64,000 nucleotides of DNA from Caulifigura coniformis (lineage in GTDB: Bacteria; Planctomycetota; Planctomycetia; Planctomycetales; Planctomycetaceae). This document shows positions 36,701 to 45,985 of the stretch, piece by piece (the first letter of the stretch is position 1; every line of letters begins with the position of its first letter). The DNA lies in assembly GCF_007745175.1 (NCBI RefSeq), contig NZ_CP036271.1, forward strand, positions 6,473,439 through 6,537,438, given 5' to 3'. Under the pieces are notes generated by a model. It worked only from the letters and a program-made list of their open reading frames with translations, was not told where the DNA came from and made no database searches. The position numbers and the translations under genes were made by a program.

Positions 36701-39700
36701 CCCCCTTCGACTGCGGCGACGACTCACCTCCGCGACCGACGGCCGGGTCCGGACTCATTGGCGGCTGAGCCCTGTCATCGGCGCTGGGGGCGCTCGGGTT
36801 CGAACGCGATGGCGACGGTCGCATCTGTTCCGCGCGATCCCTCTCACCGGCGCTCGCCAGCTGGGGCGCGCCGGGCTGGGAATTCATCAGGTTGGCTGCG
36901 GCCTGACGCTGGGCCTCCGCCAGTTCGCGGGCCTGCTGGGCGAGCTTCTCGGAAGGAGTCGGCGTCGAAGACTGCGTCTCCGGCGCGGGCGACTGTTTCT
37001 TCGGATCAGTGTTCTTCGGAGCAGTGGATGCCTGCGCCCCGGCAGGCGAAGCCTGGGGTTTCGCCCCCGGCGGCTCGGCGTTTGACTCACCCGAAGGACG
37101 CGAGTCGCCAGCCGTGGCCGGCGACTGAGACTGCTGCAGCTGCGACTGGGCCGATTGCGCGAGCTGCTCGAGATTCTGCCGCGCCGCAGTCTGCTCGGAG
37201 GCCGCCGTCCGGGGATCACCCGAGGCAAGCGCCTTCTCGGCCGCGCGGGCGTGCATTTCCGCCTGCGCGCGGGTCAGAGGATCGACCCCCGGGTTCAGCG
37301 ATTCCGTCTGGTCGGCCAGTTTCTGCTGCGCCTGCCGGGCAGCATCCATCTGTGCCTTCTGCTGCCCCTTGTCGGGAAGTCCGTCGATGAGCGGTTTCGT
37401 TTTCTCGAGCAGCTTCTGCTGTTCCTCGGCCAGCTGACCGGCTGCCTTTGCAGTCGCCGCCAGCGACTCCTGGCCGGGATTCATCGCCGCCCTGGCCATC
37501 TGCGCCGCCTTCTGCTCGCCCTGTGCCAGCGCCTGCTGACTCTCCGGCTTTCCGAGTTGATCCGCCAGCTGTCCCAGCGACTCAGCGGCCGCCTGCTGCT
37601 TTGATGCATTCTCCTCGAGCGCAGCCTTGAGCTCCGGCGAGGGCTCGGTGGCCTCGGCCGGTGGAACGCGCTGAGCTTCGGTCAGTTTTTCCTGCGACTG
37701 CCTGGCCGCATCGAGTGCCTTGGCGGCCGCCTGTTTCTGTTGCGGCGCGCCTGGCGCCGGAATCTGTTCAACGGCCTGCTGGGCGGCCGCCAGTTGTGAC
37801 GCTTGCGACCCGGCCTCGTTCGCCCTGGAGGGATCGTTCGCCTGCTCCGCCGCCTGGCGCGCCCGTTGTTGCTGTTGATCGGCCTGCCGACGAGCCTGCT
37901 GCTCGGGTGAACCGCCCGGATTCATCGCCTCGGCCAGACGCTCGAGCGCCTCGCCCGCCTGCTGCACCCCCTTCTGCGCCTCGGGCCGTTGAGCTTCGTC
38001 CCCCCGCGCCGCCGCCATGGCCTTCGCCGCCTCGCTTGCCTTGTCGGCCGCGTCTTTCGCAAGCCCCTTCGCCTGCGGCAGGTCGAGGCGTTTCAGTTGA
38101 TCGGCCTGTTTCTGCTGACGTCCGCGCGCCTCCTCGATCCCCTTCGCGTTCCCCTCCTGCAGCGCCTTCCGGGCCGCTTCGACGAGGTCGCGCTGCTCCT
38201 TGACGAGCCGCTCGAGCTGTTCCTCGCTTGTCGGTTCGTTCTTCAGCGACTGCTGCAGATCCGCCAGCGCCTGCTGGGCTTTCCGCGCCGCGGGCGCCGC
38301 TTCTTCGGCGTTCCCGCTCTGCGTCTTCTGCAGCGCCTCCGCCGCGGCGCGAATCGCGTCGGCCTGCTGCCTTTCCGCCTTCGCCGGATCGGCAGCTGTC
38401 GCCACATCCATGGCCGCCGTCTTCCGGGCGACGTCTTCCTGCTTGCGCAACTGGTCGGCCAGCGCCGCGGGATCACTCGCCGGCGCGCGGCCGTTGGCCC
38501 GGTCTTCGTCCCGTTTCTTCTCCAGCTCGCTGGCGATCCCGTCCTGCTGTTTTTTCAGTTGCTCGGCGTCGCGGGCCAGGCGCTGGACCCGCTCATCGGG
38601 AGTCCCCACTTCCTTCGCCAGCTGTTCGAGTTTCGAGCGCGCTTTGTCGGCCTGTGGAACGGCCTGGTCCGGCTTCCCCGACAGCATCTCCTCCAGCGCC
38701 TTCGAACCTTCCTTCAATGCTTCGGACCTGCGCTGTTCATTCGAAATCGGAACTTCGAGCCGGGCCGTCGCGGCCTGGACCGCCGCCTGCTCCGCCGCCA
38801 GCCGTCTCAACTCCTCCGCCGGCGTCGCGGCCTTCTCTTCCTCACCCTTCCGGAGCGCCTGTTCAAGCTGTTCTTTGATCTCCTGCTGGCGCTGCGCCAA
38901 CGCCTCCGCCGCCTTTTGCGGGTCGTCCGGAAGCAGTTGATTCCGTTCAAGCGCCTCGGCCAGTTGTTCGAGTTGCTTTGCCGCCTCGAGCTGGGCCTCG
39001 GCTGCTGCCCGGGGATTTCCGTTCTGCAGCTGCCGGGCCGCTTCTTTCACGCCCGAAAGATCGGGTTGGGGAACGAGTCGCTGACGCTGTTCCTGAGCAA
39101 TCTGCGCCGCCATCTTCTGGACATCGTCCTGCAGCTTCTGCTGCCGGGCCGCATCTTCCTTGAGAAGCTGCACATTCTCATCTCCGGCCCGCTTCATCGC
39201 CTCGGACAGGCGATCTTCTTTGGCGGCCAGTTGCTCGGCCCGCTGGCCAAGTTTCTTCAGCCGCTCCATCAGGTCGGCGCGGGCGGCTTCCACCACTTCT
39301 GGCCGGCGGTTGAGCACGTCCTGCAGATTCTTCGAGAGCTCGCGCTGTTCCTGCTGCAGGTCTTTGCGCTGCGCTTCCAGGCTCTTTCTGGCCGCGGATG
39401 GTTCGCTGTTCTTCGCTTGCGGAGCCGACTTCTCCGACCGGGCGAGTTCCTTCCTCTGCTCTTCGAATTCCGCAACGTCGTTCGCCAGACGCTCCGTCTT
39501 GTCCGCAATGCGGTTCAGTTCGAGCAGGTCTTTTTCCAGCTTGGCCAGCTCCTCGAATCGCTGTTCCACCTGGCTCAGGCTCTGTGTCGCCTCCGCAAGT
39601 TGCTGTTCGGCGCTCTGGAGGGACGGTCCCCGCGCATCCGGCGCAGCGTCCCGTGCCTTCTCGGTCTCTACGACAGCCGGGACGACATTCCGGTCCGCGA

Positions 39701-41639
39701 TCTCGTCCAGCTTCGGGCTGAGCGTCGCCATCACACCTTCACGCTGGAATTCGGCCGCCGTCTGCTGCAGGCGTTCCTTCAGCTGCTCTTCCCGCACCGC
39801 GAGCTGGTCGGTCTCGCTCTTGAACGACTGCTCGTCCACCCCTTTCTGCTGCGCTTCACGCGCCTTCTGTTTGAGCGCCTCGGCCTCGGCTTCGCGGGCC
39901 GCCGCCTCCTGGCGCAAGGCCGCCAGCTGATCGCGAAGGCGCTGGTGTCGCTGGCTCAGCTCGCTCGATCCGAAGGCCGCGGCGTCGCGCGTAATCGAAA
40001 TCACGCGCTCGGTCGTCCACGCTTCGTTCGGCGCCGGAATCGGGCGTTCATCGGCCGCACGGGCTTTCACCGCCACAAGCGATCCCTCGGGCACATTCAG
40101 TTTGCGCAGGTCGATCGGGAATCGGTTCCCGAATTCCTGCCCGCCGAGCAGCGCGGCATCCGTCGTCATCACGCCCGCTTGCGTCCGATGCGGCAGCACC
40201 GCGTAGTGGAGTTCCAGCGCGCCCAGACCGATGTCATCGGTCGCCATCACTTCAAACGCAACCACGTCATCCGGCCGGGCCGTGGGATGGGTCTCGTTGT
40301 CCGCCCAGGCCACCGTCGGAGCAGCGTCCCGCAGCATACGGAACGACCGCCCCGGCTCGTTGCGATTCTGGATTCCCGCCGAGTCGAGCAGCACGATCTC
40401 GAACGCCCCCTCGCGGTCGGCCGTCAACTCCCAGCTGGCCGAGAGGCCGTCCGCGTCCACCGGCATCTTCTTCGCGTCGTCGCGGGCGAACACCAGGCCT
40501 GAGAGCGAAGCCGATTTCAGGCGATCGCGCCCCTTCGCTTCGAGAGGTTTCGCGTCGTACTTGTGGCGCACGTCGTCCAGCCACAGCCACCGGACTTCCG
40601 CCACCGGCTTGTTGAACGTCGCGGTGAACTTCAGCGTGCTGCGCTCGAAGACCGTCGTCTCGCCGACCAGTCCGTCGATCCGCTGCGCCGCCCGCCCGCA
40701 ATATGCCGGCGGCTGCACGTCGACCGTCAGCCCCGTGATCGTCGGCCGGTCGACCACTTCCACGCGATACTCGCGCGATGCTCCCTGGTCTGACTCCACG
40801 CGATAAGTCAGCCCGCGGGATACCTGGGGAATGACGGCCGCGTACGTCCCGGGTTCAGCGTCCGGTTTCAGGTCGCGGAACTCCCTCTCGCCGTCATCGT
40901 CCGTCCACGTGACGCGGGGAGTGCCCATCTGCCGCGACGTGCCGAACCGGAAATGCGCCACGGCCTTGACCGGCACATCTTCACCCCGGGGGACCACTGC
41001 GTCCCCCGGCGCGACCTCGATCGTCAATGTCGTCCCGTGGGCGTAGTTCCCCCACGGGTTGAAGAACCGGGCCCACAGGTTGCCATACCCGTCCGTGAGC
41101 ACCACGAACGGCGACAACACCAGGACGAACGTGATGCAGGCGATGACCGTCTGGCGGACGGCGGCCGAGGAGTCGACGACCTCTTCAAACTCCACGTCGC
41201 GGGTCTTCTTTGCCGTTTCGCGCAGCAGCAGCTCGCGCATCATGGGCGAGCCGTTCGCCGACTCCCCGTCTGCGGCCCGCGCCAGCTCGAGGCTCGACAG
41301 CAGCCGTTCTTCCATCTCGGGATGGGCCGATTCGACGAGCGCCGCCAGTTCGTCGTGCCCGATCCGCCGGAACAGCGGACGCACGATCCGGAAGAACGCG
41401 ACCGCACCGACCGCCGCCACCGTTGCCGCCAGCAGGCCGATCCGCACCAGGCGCGGCGCATCCCAGAAAATGTCGATCAGGAACGCCGCGGCCAGGCACA
41501 GGCATCCCAGGCGCATCGCGATCGCCAGCCCGCCGATCAGCGACGTCCGGCGAATCGTCTGTCGCAGCGAGTCGAGACGGCCTTCCAGGTCGCTGACGAC
41601 TGTGGAGTCCGTCGCGGGCCGCGATGCTTGGGTTTCCAT
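33723..41639 (-). CDS. Giant DUF4175-type membrane/coiled-coil protein (2638 aa)
   Basis: ATG at 41639 follows GGGAG. Residues ~35-90 hold two membrane helices (LAIAMRLGCLCLAAAFLIDI; LLAATVAAVGAVAFF), a third lies near 165-185. Residues ~195-480 are beta-sandwich-like (TLTIEVAPGDAVVPRGEDVP). Residues ~560-1500 are extremely Ala/Gln/Glu/Arg-rich coiled coil. About 1690-1870 is a Met/Pro/Gln/Gly tract (PMSGQPM type), and 1900-2200 a Ser/Gln/Gly/Pro tract (QGQPSQ type). More coiled coil follows, and the end is conserved in the family (WGELPGKLQTEILQ; APLIRRYFDTISK). Planctomycete relatives usually sit in gene clusters with MoxR/DUF58/VWA genes, which are absent here. Probably envelope-spanning; function unknown. 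Confidence 0.9.
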   Translation of the reverse strand: METQASRPATDSTVVSDLEGRLDSLRQTIRRTSLIGGLAIAMRLGCLCLAAAFLIDIFWDAPRLVRIGLLAATVAAVGAVAFFRIVRPLFRRIGHDELAALVESAHPEMEERLLSSLELARAADGESANGSPMMRELLLRETAKKTRDVEFEEVVDSSAAVRQTVIACITFVLVLSPFVVLTDGYGNLWARFFNPWGNYAHGTTLTIEVAPGDAVVPRGEDVPVKAVAHFRFGTSRQMGTPRVTWTDDDGEREFRDLKPDAEPGTYAAVIPQVSRGLTYRVESDQGASREYRVEVVDRPTITGLTVDVQPPAYCGRAAQRIDGLVGETTVFERSTLKFTATFNKPVAEVRWLWLDDVRHKYDAKPLEAKGRDRLKSASLSGLVFARDDAKKMPVDADGLSASWELTADREGAFEIVLLDSAGIQNRNEPGRSFRMLRDAAPTVAWADNETHPTARPDDVVAFEVMATDDIGLGALELHYAVLPHRTQAGVMTTDAALLGGQEFGNRFPIDLRKLNVPEGSLVAVKARAADERPIPAPNEAWTTERVISITRDAAAFGSSELSQRHQRLRDQLAALRQEAAAREAEAEALKQKAREAQQKGVDEQSFKSETDQLAVREEQLKERLQQTAAEFQREGVMATLSPKLDEIADRNVVPAVVETEKARDAAPDARGPSLQSAEQQLAEATQSLSQVEQRFEELAKLEKDLLELNRIADKTERLANDVAEFEEQRKELARSEKSAPQAKNSEPSAARKSLEAQRKDLQQEQRELSKNLQDVLNRRPEVVEAARADLMERLKKLGQRAEQLAAKEDRLSEAMKRAGDENVQLLKEDAARQQKLQDDVQKMAAQIAQEQRQRLVPQPDLSGVKEAARQLQNGNPRAAAEAQLEAAKQLEQLAEALERNQLLPDDPQKAAEALAQRQQEIKEQLEQALRKGEEEKAATPAEELRRLAAEQAAVQAATARLEVPISNEQRRSEALKEGSKALEEMLSGKPDQAVPQADKARSKLEQLAKEVGTPDERVQRLARDAEQLKKQQDGIASELEKKRDEDRANGRAPASDPAALADQLRKQEDVARKTAAMDVATAADPAKAERQQADAIRAAAEALQKTQSGNAEEAAPAARKAQQALADLQQSLKNEPTSEEQLERLVKEQRDLVEAARKALQEGNAKGIEEARGRQQKQADQLKRLDLPQAKGLAKDAADKASEAAKAMAAARGDEAQRPEAQKGVQQAGEALERLAEAMNPGGSPEQQARRQADQQQQRARQAAEQANDPSRANEAGSQASQLAAAQQAVEQIPAPGAPQQKQAAAKALDAARQSQEKLTEAQRVPPAEATEPSPELKAALEENASKQQAAAESLGQLADQLGKPESQQALAQGEQKAAQMARAAMNPGQESLAATAKAAGQLAEEQQKLLEKTKPLIDGLPDKGQQKAQMDAARQAQQKLADQTESLNPGVDPLTRAQAEMHARAAEKALASGDPRTAASEQTAARQNLEQLAQSAQSQLQQSQSPATAGDSRPSGESNAEPPGAKPQASPAGAQASTAPKNTDPKKQSPAPETQSSTPTPSEKLAQQARELAEAQRQAAANLMNSQPGAPQLASAGERDRAEQMRPSPSRSNPSAPSADDRAQPPMSPDPAVGRGGESSPQSKGADATQGQGPSNKARPSTPGGDASKTNPADSSQSKPDEAPKPKDASEDQKTPMGPMSGEPMGGQPMSGQPTGSQPMGGQPMPMSGEPMSGQPQGGQPMNGQPMSEPSRSTPMTGQPMGAQPQSDRPMGNPSPPMSEQPMGEQPMNNPPMGSQPMNGQPMEGQPMPMDGQPMSGQPMSGQPMPSEPMSGQPMGSQPMPMSGQPMSGQPMSGQPMSGQPMSGQGAQMGQGSPMPGSSPSSGPPQPGVPGPNPGGTEPGAPSPGGSVASPSGQPSSQPATSGQPSSQGQPSQGQTAGQTPSGQQPQPGQPSSQGEAPSSQPGETSGQPSQGQPSQGQPSQGQPSQGQPSQGQPGSTGQPPMGGESSGMSPGQGQPSSSGQRPSTSQPMSQGEAPSSPSAGPMGQSSQGSSPSQEPSPSGQKSAGGESSGMSPSTGQSQTPSGAQRPSEGQPSSQGSPSSSAEQSSSPQPSEGPPTSSGQPAPQGQASRRPADQQAMPGQPSSEGMPSSKGQPAQSGQNGGVPSPDSQSNTGPQTPGARQSGTPSGRSAGEQSNSASPPVSPAEAAREAVAAQQQVSQQIARAALEAASQAQGTPLAEAAAQLAKSAAQASEDASVGATAQAAEEGRQLARQAQDLAKRLEENPVAQGGPQPELAGQMRELAGQQEQAAGQLSQVAGNRDARNAAQEQGQRELKEETRKLEKDFAELSEQLKAQPVDRKRQSEQARDGRTRSEGASQEMQRAMQTAGQGDSAEASEAARAAAEQLRKAARMATEERGFEPEKNPDNPVPNETGSQIAEAARELQKAGEMLAENSPPPAGEPQPGQSGEKPSRPESGNQAAQAKPNEQGQQPAGQMAPEDGGNEGLAEGQQDSPPQASEMLKQGAHSLRQAASQLKLRPGQSNEEGEPGGEQGESQPTSGQTKKGSASGANEQVRIVDVDAHLQKLSTRNWGELPGKLQTEILQSTRRRPDGDYAPLIRRYFDTISKSQNAPVDRREE
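35656..35730 (-). repeat. 15-bp tandem repeat coding QGQPS, five copies
   Basis: GGTTG[T/G]CCCTGCGAC is repeated five times head to tail inside the giant protein gene and keeps the frame, encoding QGQPS on the minus strand. Confidence 0.85.
36046..36105 (-). repeat. 15-bp tandem repeat coding MSGQP, four copies
   Basis: CCCGACATGGGCTGA is repeated four times, nearly identical at DNA level, within a longer diverged tract (about 36040-36560) encoding PMSGQPM-like units of the giant protein. The identity suggests recent expansion. Confidence 0.85.
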
Positions 41640-41906
41640 CGTCAGAGGCTCCCGCCCGTCACCACTCGCGAGGGCCCGGGCAGGGCGGAACCGCCGTCAG
41701 GAGCACCGGGAGATGGTCGCGAGTGTTGACGACAGTTTACCGCCGCGTCACCTTGGCAGACAACACGCCAACCGCCATTTCGCGCCTCCCGACGGGAGCG
41801 ATCTGAGTCGCAGAACTCGTTTTGATTTCCTGCTGCTGGTGGCGAACAATGCTGAATGCAGCATTCCACCAATTGGCAGATGACAGCGAGGCGGGGAGAC
41901 AGCGGG

Positions 41907-42389
41907 ATGGAGTTTGAACAACGACTGAAACGGGCGATCCAGCGCGGCGAACAGACCCGCGTCGCCTCCGACCGCGCGGAACAGGCCCGGCAGCTCACCG
42001 CCGAAGAACTGAAAACCCGCTATTCCGCCGGCCGGATCGAGGTCTCCGAGCACATCGAAAACTGCCTCCGCAAGCTCGTCGACTATTTCCCCGGGTTCAA
42101 TTTCTCCTCGATCGTCGGCGACACGGGCTGGGGCGCCAAGATCGTCCGTGACGACATCTCCCTCCGCGCCGGACGAAACGAGTCGCAGTACAGCCGCCTC
42201 GAACTCCTCGTCACGCCCCGCGGAACGGCCGACATTCTCGAGGTCGTCGCCAAGGGAACCATCCGCAACCGCGAGGTCTTTCACCGCCGCCATTATCAGC
42301 GGCTCATCGAACTCGATATCCCGGTGTTCAACGAGCAGATCGACCTCTGGGTCGTCGAGTACGCCGAGCAGTTCGCCGCCCAGACCTGA
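41907..42389 (+). CDS. Small conserved soluble protein of unknown function
   Basis: ATG at 41907 follows GGGGAG; an upstream extension to 41856 lacks one. 160 residues, helical N-terminus (MEFEQRLKRAIQRGEQTR), then SSIVGDTGWGAKIVRDDISL and RYSRLELLVTPRGTADILEV-type strands. The sequence looks evenly conserved, as in planctomycete housekeeping-type hypothetical proteins. It is divergent from the giant DUF4175 gene, sharing a ~270-base region that must hold both promoters. Confidence 0.7.
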   Translation: MEFEQRLKRAIQRGEQTRVASDRAEQARQLTAEELKTRYSAGRIEVSEHIENCLRKLVDYFPGFNFSSIVGDTGWGAKIVRDDISLRAGRNESQYSRLELLVTPRGTADILEVVAKGTIRNREVFHRRHYQRLIELDIPVFNEQIDLWVVEYAEQFAAQT

Positions 42390-42614
42390 CCCCCGCACCC
42401 CGGCTGCTCCAAAGCAGCCGGGGTGCTTCGCGCTTGCAGGACTTCGCGTTTTCGGCCGTCACGCCGGAGAATGCCCCGGCGGGGCAAAGCACTACACTGG
42501 CCGCCGGTCCGCCTGTTGAAGCGTGAGAACGGTTCGCACCATTCGGGCCCGACAGCGCCCCGCACGGTCATCGCCAGTCACACTCCGAATTCAACTTTTG
42601 AAACGAAAGCCTCC

Positions 42615-43262
42615 ATGTCCCGCGACGCCCACATGAAGCGAGTCCTCGATTCCGGACTCGTCGCGATCATCCGCTCTCCGTCGAGTGACGTCCTCGTCGA
42701 TGTGGCCGAGGCGCTTGTCGCTGGTGGAATCGAAGTCATGGAAGTGACATTCACCGTTCCCAATGCACTCGAAGTCCTCGCGGCCGTCCGCAAAAAACTC
42801 GGCGACCGCATCCTGCTGGGCGCCGGAACGGTCCTCGACACCGAGACTTGCCGCGCCGCGCTGCTCGCCGGAGCTGAGTTCATCGTCACCCCGACCGTGA
42901 ACCCGGCCGTCATCGAAATGTGCCGCCGCTACGACAAGGTCATCATGCCCGGCGGATTCACCCCGACCGAGGTTCTCACGGCCTGGGAGGCCGGGGCCGA
43001 TGCAGTGAAGATCTTCCCGGCCGAGATCGGCGGCCCGTCGCTGCTTCGGGCACTCAAGGGCCCGTTCCCGCAGATTCGCATGCTCCCGACCGGCGGCGTG
43101 AATCTCGACACGCTCAACGACTTCGTGAAAGCGGGCGCCTGCGCCGTGGGCCTCGGCAGCGCTCTCGTCGAGAAGTCAGCCATCGAACAGAAGAACTTCT
43201 CGCGGATCACGGATCTGGCGAAGCAGTACGTCGCCGCGATGACGAAGGCCCGCGCAAAGTAA
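42615..43262 (+). CDS. eda: 2-keto-3-deoxy-6-phosphogluconate/4-hydroxy-2-oxoglutarate aldolase
   Basis: ATG at 42615 (MSRDAHMKRVLDSG); 215 residues, the usual length. The TIM-barrel motifs are clear: LVAIIRSPSSD, the base-supplying Glu in GIEVMEVTFTVP, LGAGTVLDTE, FIVTPTVNP, PGGFTPTEV, the Schiff-base Lys in GADAVKIFPAE, and the phosphate-binding LPTGGVNLDT. It cleaves KDPG to pyruvate and glyceraldehyde 3-phosphate (Entner-Doudoroff) and/or 4-hydroxy-2-oxoglutarate. No pathway partner is next to it. Cytoplasmic. Confidence 0.92.
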   Translation: MSRDAHMKRVLDSGLVAIIRSPSSDVLVDVAEALVAGGIEVMEVTFTVPNALEVLAAVRKKLGDRILLGAGTVLDTETCRAALLAGAEFIVTPTVNPAVIEMCRRYDKVIMPGGFTPTEVLTAWEAGADAVKIFPAEIGGPSLLRALKGPFPQIRMLPTGGVNLDTLNDFVKAGACAVGLGSALVEKSAIEQKNFSRITDLAKQYVAAMTKARAK

Positions 43263-43354
43263 CCCGCTTCGGGTGATCGCTGCGAGGCACCTCAGAAAAA
43301 GGAGAGCCACGAAAACGCACCCGGGACTACAGCGCGCTCCGTTCCCCGGCCGGG

Positions 43355-45721
43355 CTACGGCGTCGAATTCTCGAGTTCCGCCGTCGTCACGTCGTCCACC
43401 GTCTCCACCGGGGCCTTCTTCATGAAGTCGGCCGGCAACCACCTCAGCATCACTGGCAGCAGCACCAGGTTGCCCAGCAGGCCGCCGATCATCGCCACGC
43501 TGACCATCGCACCGAAGAACGCCAGCGGGATGAACTCCGACACCGTCAGCACCGCGAAGCCGGCGATCAGTGCGATCGAGGCCAGGACCAGCGCCAGGGC
43601 AGCGCCGCCGTGCGTCTCGTGAATCGCCATGTCATGCGTTCCCCCGGTCTTGCGGATCCGCAGGTACTCCGTGAGGTACATGATGCTCGCGTCGATCGTC
43701 AGCCCCAGTGAAACGCTGGCCACCATCGCCACGCCGATGTTCACCGGAATATCCATCCACCCGACGAATCCGCAGACGAACAGGATCGGCAGGACGTTCG
43801 GCACCAGCGAAAGCATCGCGATCCGGAAGCTGCGGAACGCCAGCCAGATGCAGGCCACCATCCCGACGCACGCCCAGAACGCGCTCGTCAACTGATCCCC
43901 CAGAACACTGCTGATGAGGTTCGCCAGCAGCACATAGAGCCCCGTCGTCCGCGCCTCCGGGAACGCGTTCCCCGCCGCCTGCTCGACCTTGGAAATCAAC
44001 TCCAGCTTCCGCTCGGCCGGCTGCTGCTCCTGGGCCCTGAGCACGATCCGCATCCGCTCATGCTCAGCGCTGTACAACGAAGGCTCGAACTCAGGCTGCA
44101 GGTCGTTCAGCCAACTCCGCTTCACGATCCAGTCGTCCGCGATGATCGGCGGAATCAGGTCCAGGCCGTCGGTGATCGAAATGACCTTCGTCAGCTTCGT
44201 CCCGTCGGCCGTGGCGACGTTCCGCAGGTCGTCCGTGAGTTGCCGCACCTTCCCGATGAACTCCGTCGTCAGCTCGCGAGGCGCCTTGAAGTTCACCTCC
44301 CAGCTGCCGACTCCGCCGAGCTTCGATTCGAAGAACCGGATCGACTGCACGATCTCGCTCCCCGGCCGGAAATTCTTGCTGAAGTCGGTCTCCACCCGTT
44401 GCTTCAGGCAGCCCAGTATCGCGACGACGCAGATCACCCCGGTGACGATCATCGTCGGCCACGGATGAGCGTTCGTGAACGTGGTCGTCCCGTCGAGGAG
44501 GCCCGCAATCCGCTGCTCGAACTTCGAGAACTGGGTCGGCGCTTCCTGTTTGCCCAGCAGCACGCCTCCCGGCAGCACCATCGGAAATGTCACCAGCAGC
44601 AGCGTCGTGCCGATGCTCATCATCCACGCGAAGCTGCGGATCGGCGTGATCTCGCTCGTCAGCAGCGCGGCGAATCCGACGACCGTCGTGATCGTGACCC
44701 AGAACACCGGCGACGCCGCCAGAAACCACGTCATGCAGAACGCCTTCTCGGGCTCGGCGTCACGCCGCCAGTCCCGAAACAGCACGATGACGTGGACCAC
44801 CGTCGCAACGCCGATGATCGTGAGCAGGCTCGTCAGCATCGAGCTGACCATGCTCAGCTGCATCCCCAGCAGGTACAGGATCGCCTTCGTCCAGATCAGC
44901 GTCATCTGCACGATCACGATCGGCAGGATCACCCAGCGGATCCTCCGGAACATGATCAGGATCGCCAGCACCATCAGCGTGGTCGACGCCAGCCCCAGCA
45001 CGCGGCCGTCCCGCTCCACGTAGCGGAACATCTCGTTCACCTGGATCGGCTCGCCCGCGACGAACGCCGGCGGATCATGGTCCGCCGCCAGTTTCCGGAT
45101 CTCCCGGTACGTCTGCTTGCGATCGACGGGCGAGTCCTTCTCGGGGATCAGGCGGAGGATGATCGCCGTGACGTTGTCGTCGCCGCCGATCAGCAGATGC
45201 TCGGAGAACTCGATCAGCCGCTCGCGGATCGCGCGTCGCGCGGAGGGCCGGATCAGTCGCGGAAGCACATTCAGCACCGAGGCCGTCGACGCCGTGAGCG
45301 TGCTCGCGAGATCCTGCGTGCTCTCCCTGCTGATCCCTTGAATCTCGCTCAGTTCTTTCGAGAACTCCGCAATCTCCTTCAACGAATTGGGGGACGAGAT
45401 GTCCTCCTTTTCGTACGCCACGAGGACGAATTCGTCACCGCCGAACGCGGCCCGGCTTTCCTGGTATCCCTGCAGAAGCGGATCTGTCGGCGCAAAAAAC
45501 GACTCGATCGACTGGTCGAGATCGACTTTCAGCGAGAGGGGCAGGGCGACCCCCGTGATCGCCACCGAAAGCAACAACAGCGGGATTCGCCAGCGCACCA
45601 GCCACTCGGCTGTTCGCAGCTGGAACGGGCGCGCTCGTTCCGGTGGAGAATCTGAAATCACGTCCGGCTCTGGCATCAATTCCTCGTCAGCAGGCCCGAA
45701 GCTGATCGCGATGCGGTGCAT
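43355..45721 (-). CDS. MMPL/RND-family permease
   Basis: 788 residues from the ATG at 45721 (another ATG at 45676). Two similar halves, each with one helix, a large periplasmic loop and five more helices: first half RIPLLLLSVAITGVALPLSL, then from VLGLASTTLMVLAILIMF onward; second half MIVTGVICVVAILGCL, then AFWACVGMVACIWLAFRSF onward. The sterol-sensing-like region contains SMVSSMLTSLLTIIGVATV and GLTIDASIMYLTEYLR. Such proteins export lipids or hydrophobic compounds, driven by protons; the substrate is unknown. It stands alone, without a membrane-fusion or outer-membrane partner nearby. Confidence 0.88.
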   Translation of the reverse strand: MHRIAISFGPADEELMPEPDVISDSPPERARPFQLRTAEWLVRWRIPLLLLSVAITGVALPLSLKVDLDQSIESFFAPTDPLLQGYQESRAAFGGDEFVLVAYEKEDISSPNSLKEIAEFSKELSEIQGISRESTQDLASTLTASTASVLNVLPRLIRPSARRAIRERLIEFSEHLLIGGDDNVTAIILRLIPEKDSPVDRKQTYREIRKLAADHDPPAFVAGEPIQVNEMFRYVERDGRVLGLASTTLMVLAILIMFRRIRWVILPIVIVQMTLIWTKAILYLLGMQLSMVSSMLTSLLTIIGVATVVHVIVLFRDWRRDAEPEKAFCMTWFLAASPVFWVTITTVVGFAALLTSEITPIRSFAWMMSIGTTLLLVTFPMVLPGGVLLGKQEAPTQFSKFEQRIAGLLDGTTTFTNAHPWPTMIVTGVICVVAILGCLKQRVETDFSKNFRPGSEIVQSIRFFESKLGGVGSWEVNFKAPRELTTEFIGKVRQLTDDLRNVATADGTKLTKVISITDGLDLIPPIIADDWIVKRSWLNDLQPEFEPSLYSAEHERMRIVLRAQEQQPAERKLELISKVEQAAGNAFPEARTTGLYVLLANLISSVLGDQLTSAFWACVGMVACIWLAFRSFRIAMLSLVPNVLPILFVCGFVGWMDIPVNIGVAMVASVSLGLTIDASIMYLTEYLRIRKTGGTHDMAIHETHGGAALALVLASIALIAGFAVLTVSEFIPLAFFGAMVSVAMIGGLLGNLVLLPVMLRWLPADFMKKAPVETVDDVTTAELENSTP

Positions 45722-45985
45722 CAGGGCCGGTTTGCCGGACGATCTTCGCAGCGGTGCGAACTCATTGACGTTGCCGCCTCATCTTAGGCGACCCGGGCAA
45801 CCTGCCAACGCCTCCCGACCGGTCTCGCGCTTCGGCAACCCGGAATGCAGCATGGGCGCAACCCCGGACGACCTGTCGGGACATCAAAGCGTTCCGTACG
45901 CGGACTCGCGGCCTGCGTGAAACCCAGCGTCGACCACGGTGAAATGGCCCCCGACGCCATGCCGCAGCGCGATTTCGACGGACCG

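Noticed and set aside
37989-40502. 837-codon plus-strand open frame opposite the giant DUF4175 gene
   Set aside because: Leu/Arg-rich mirror of an Ala/Gln/Glu coiled coil; no ribosome-binding site or domain. It is a composition shadow.
44060-45655. 531-codon plus-strand frame opposite the MMPL permease
   Set aside because: His/Arg/Asp/Gln-rich mirror of membrane helices; not a protein.
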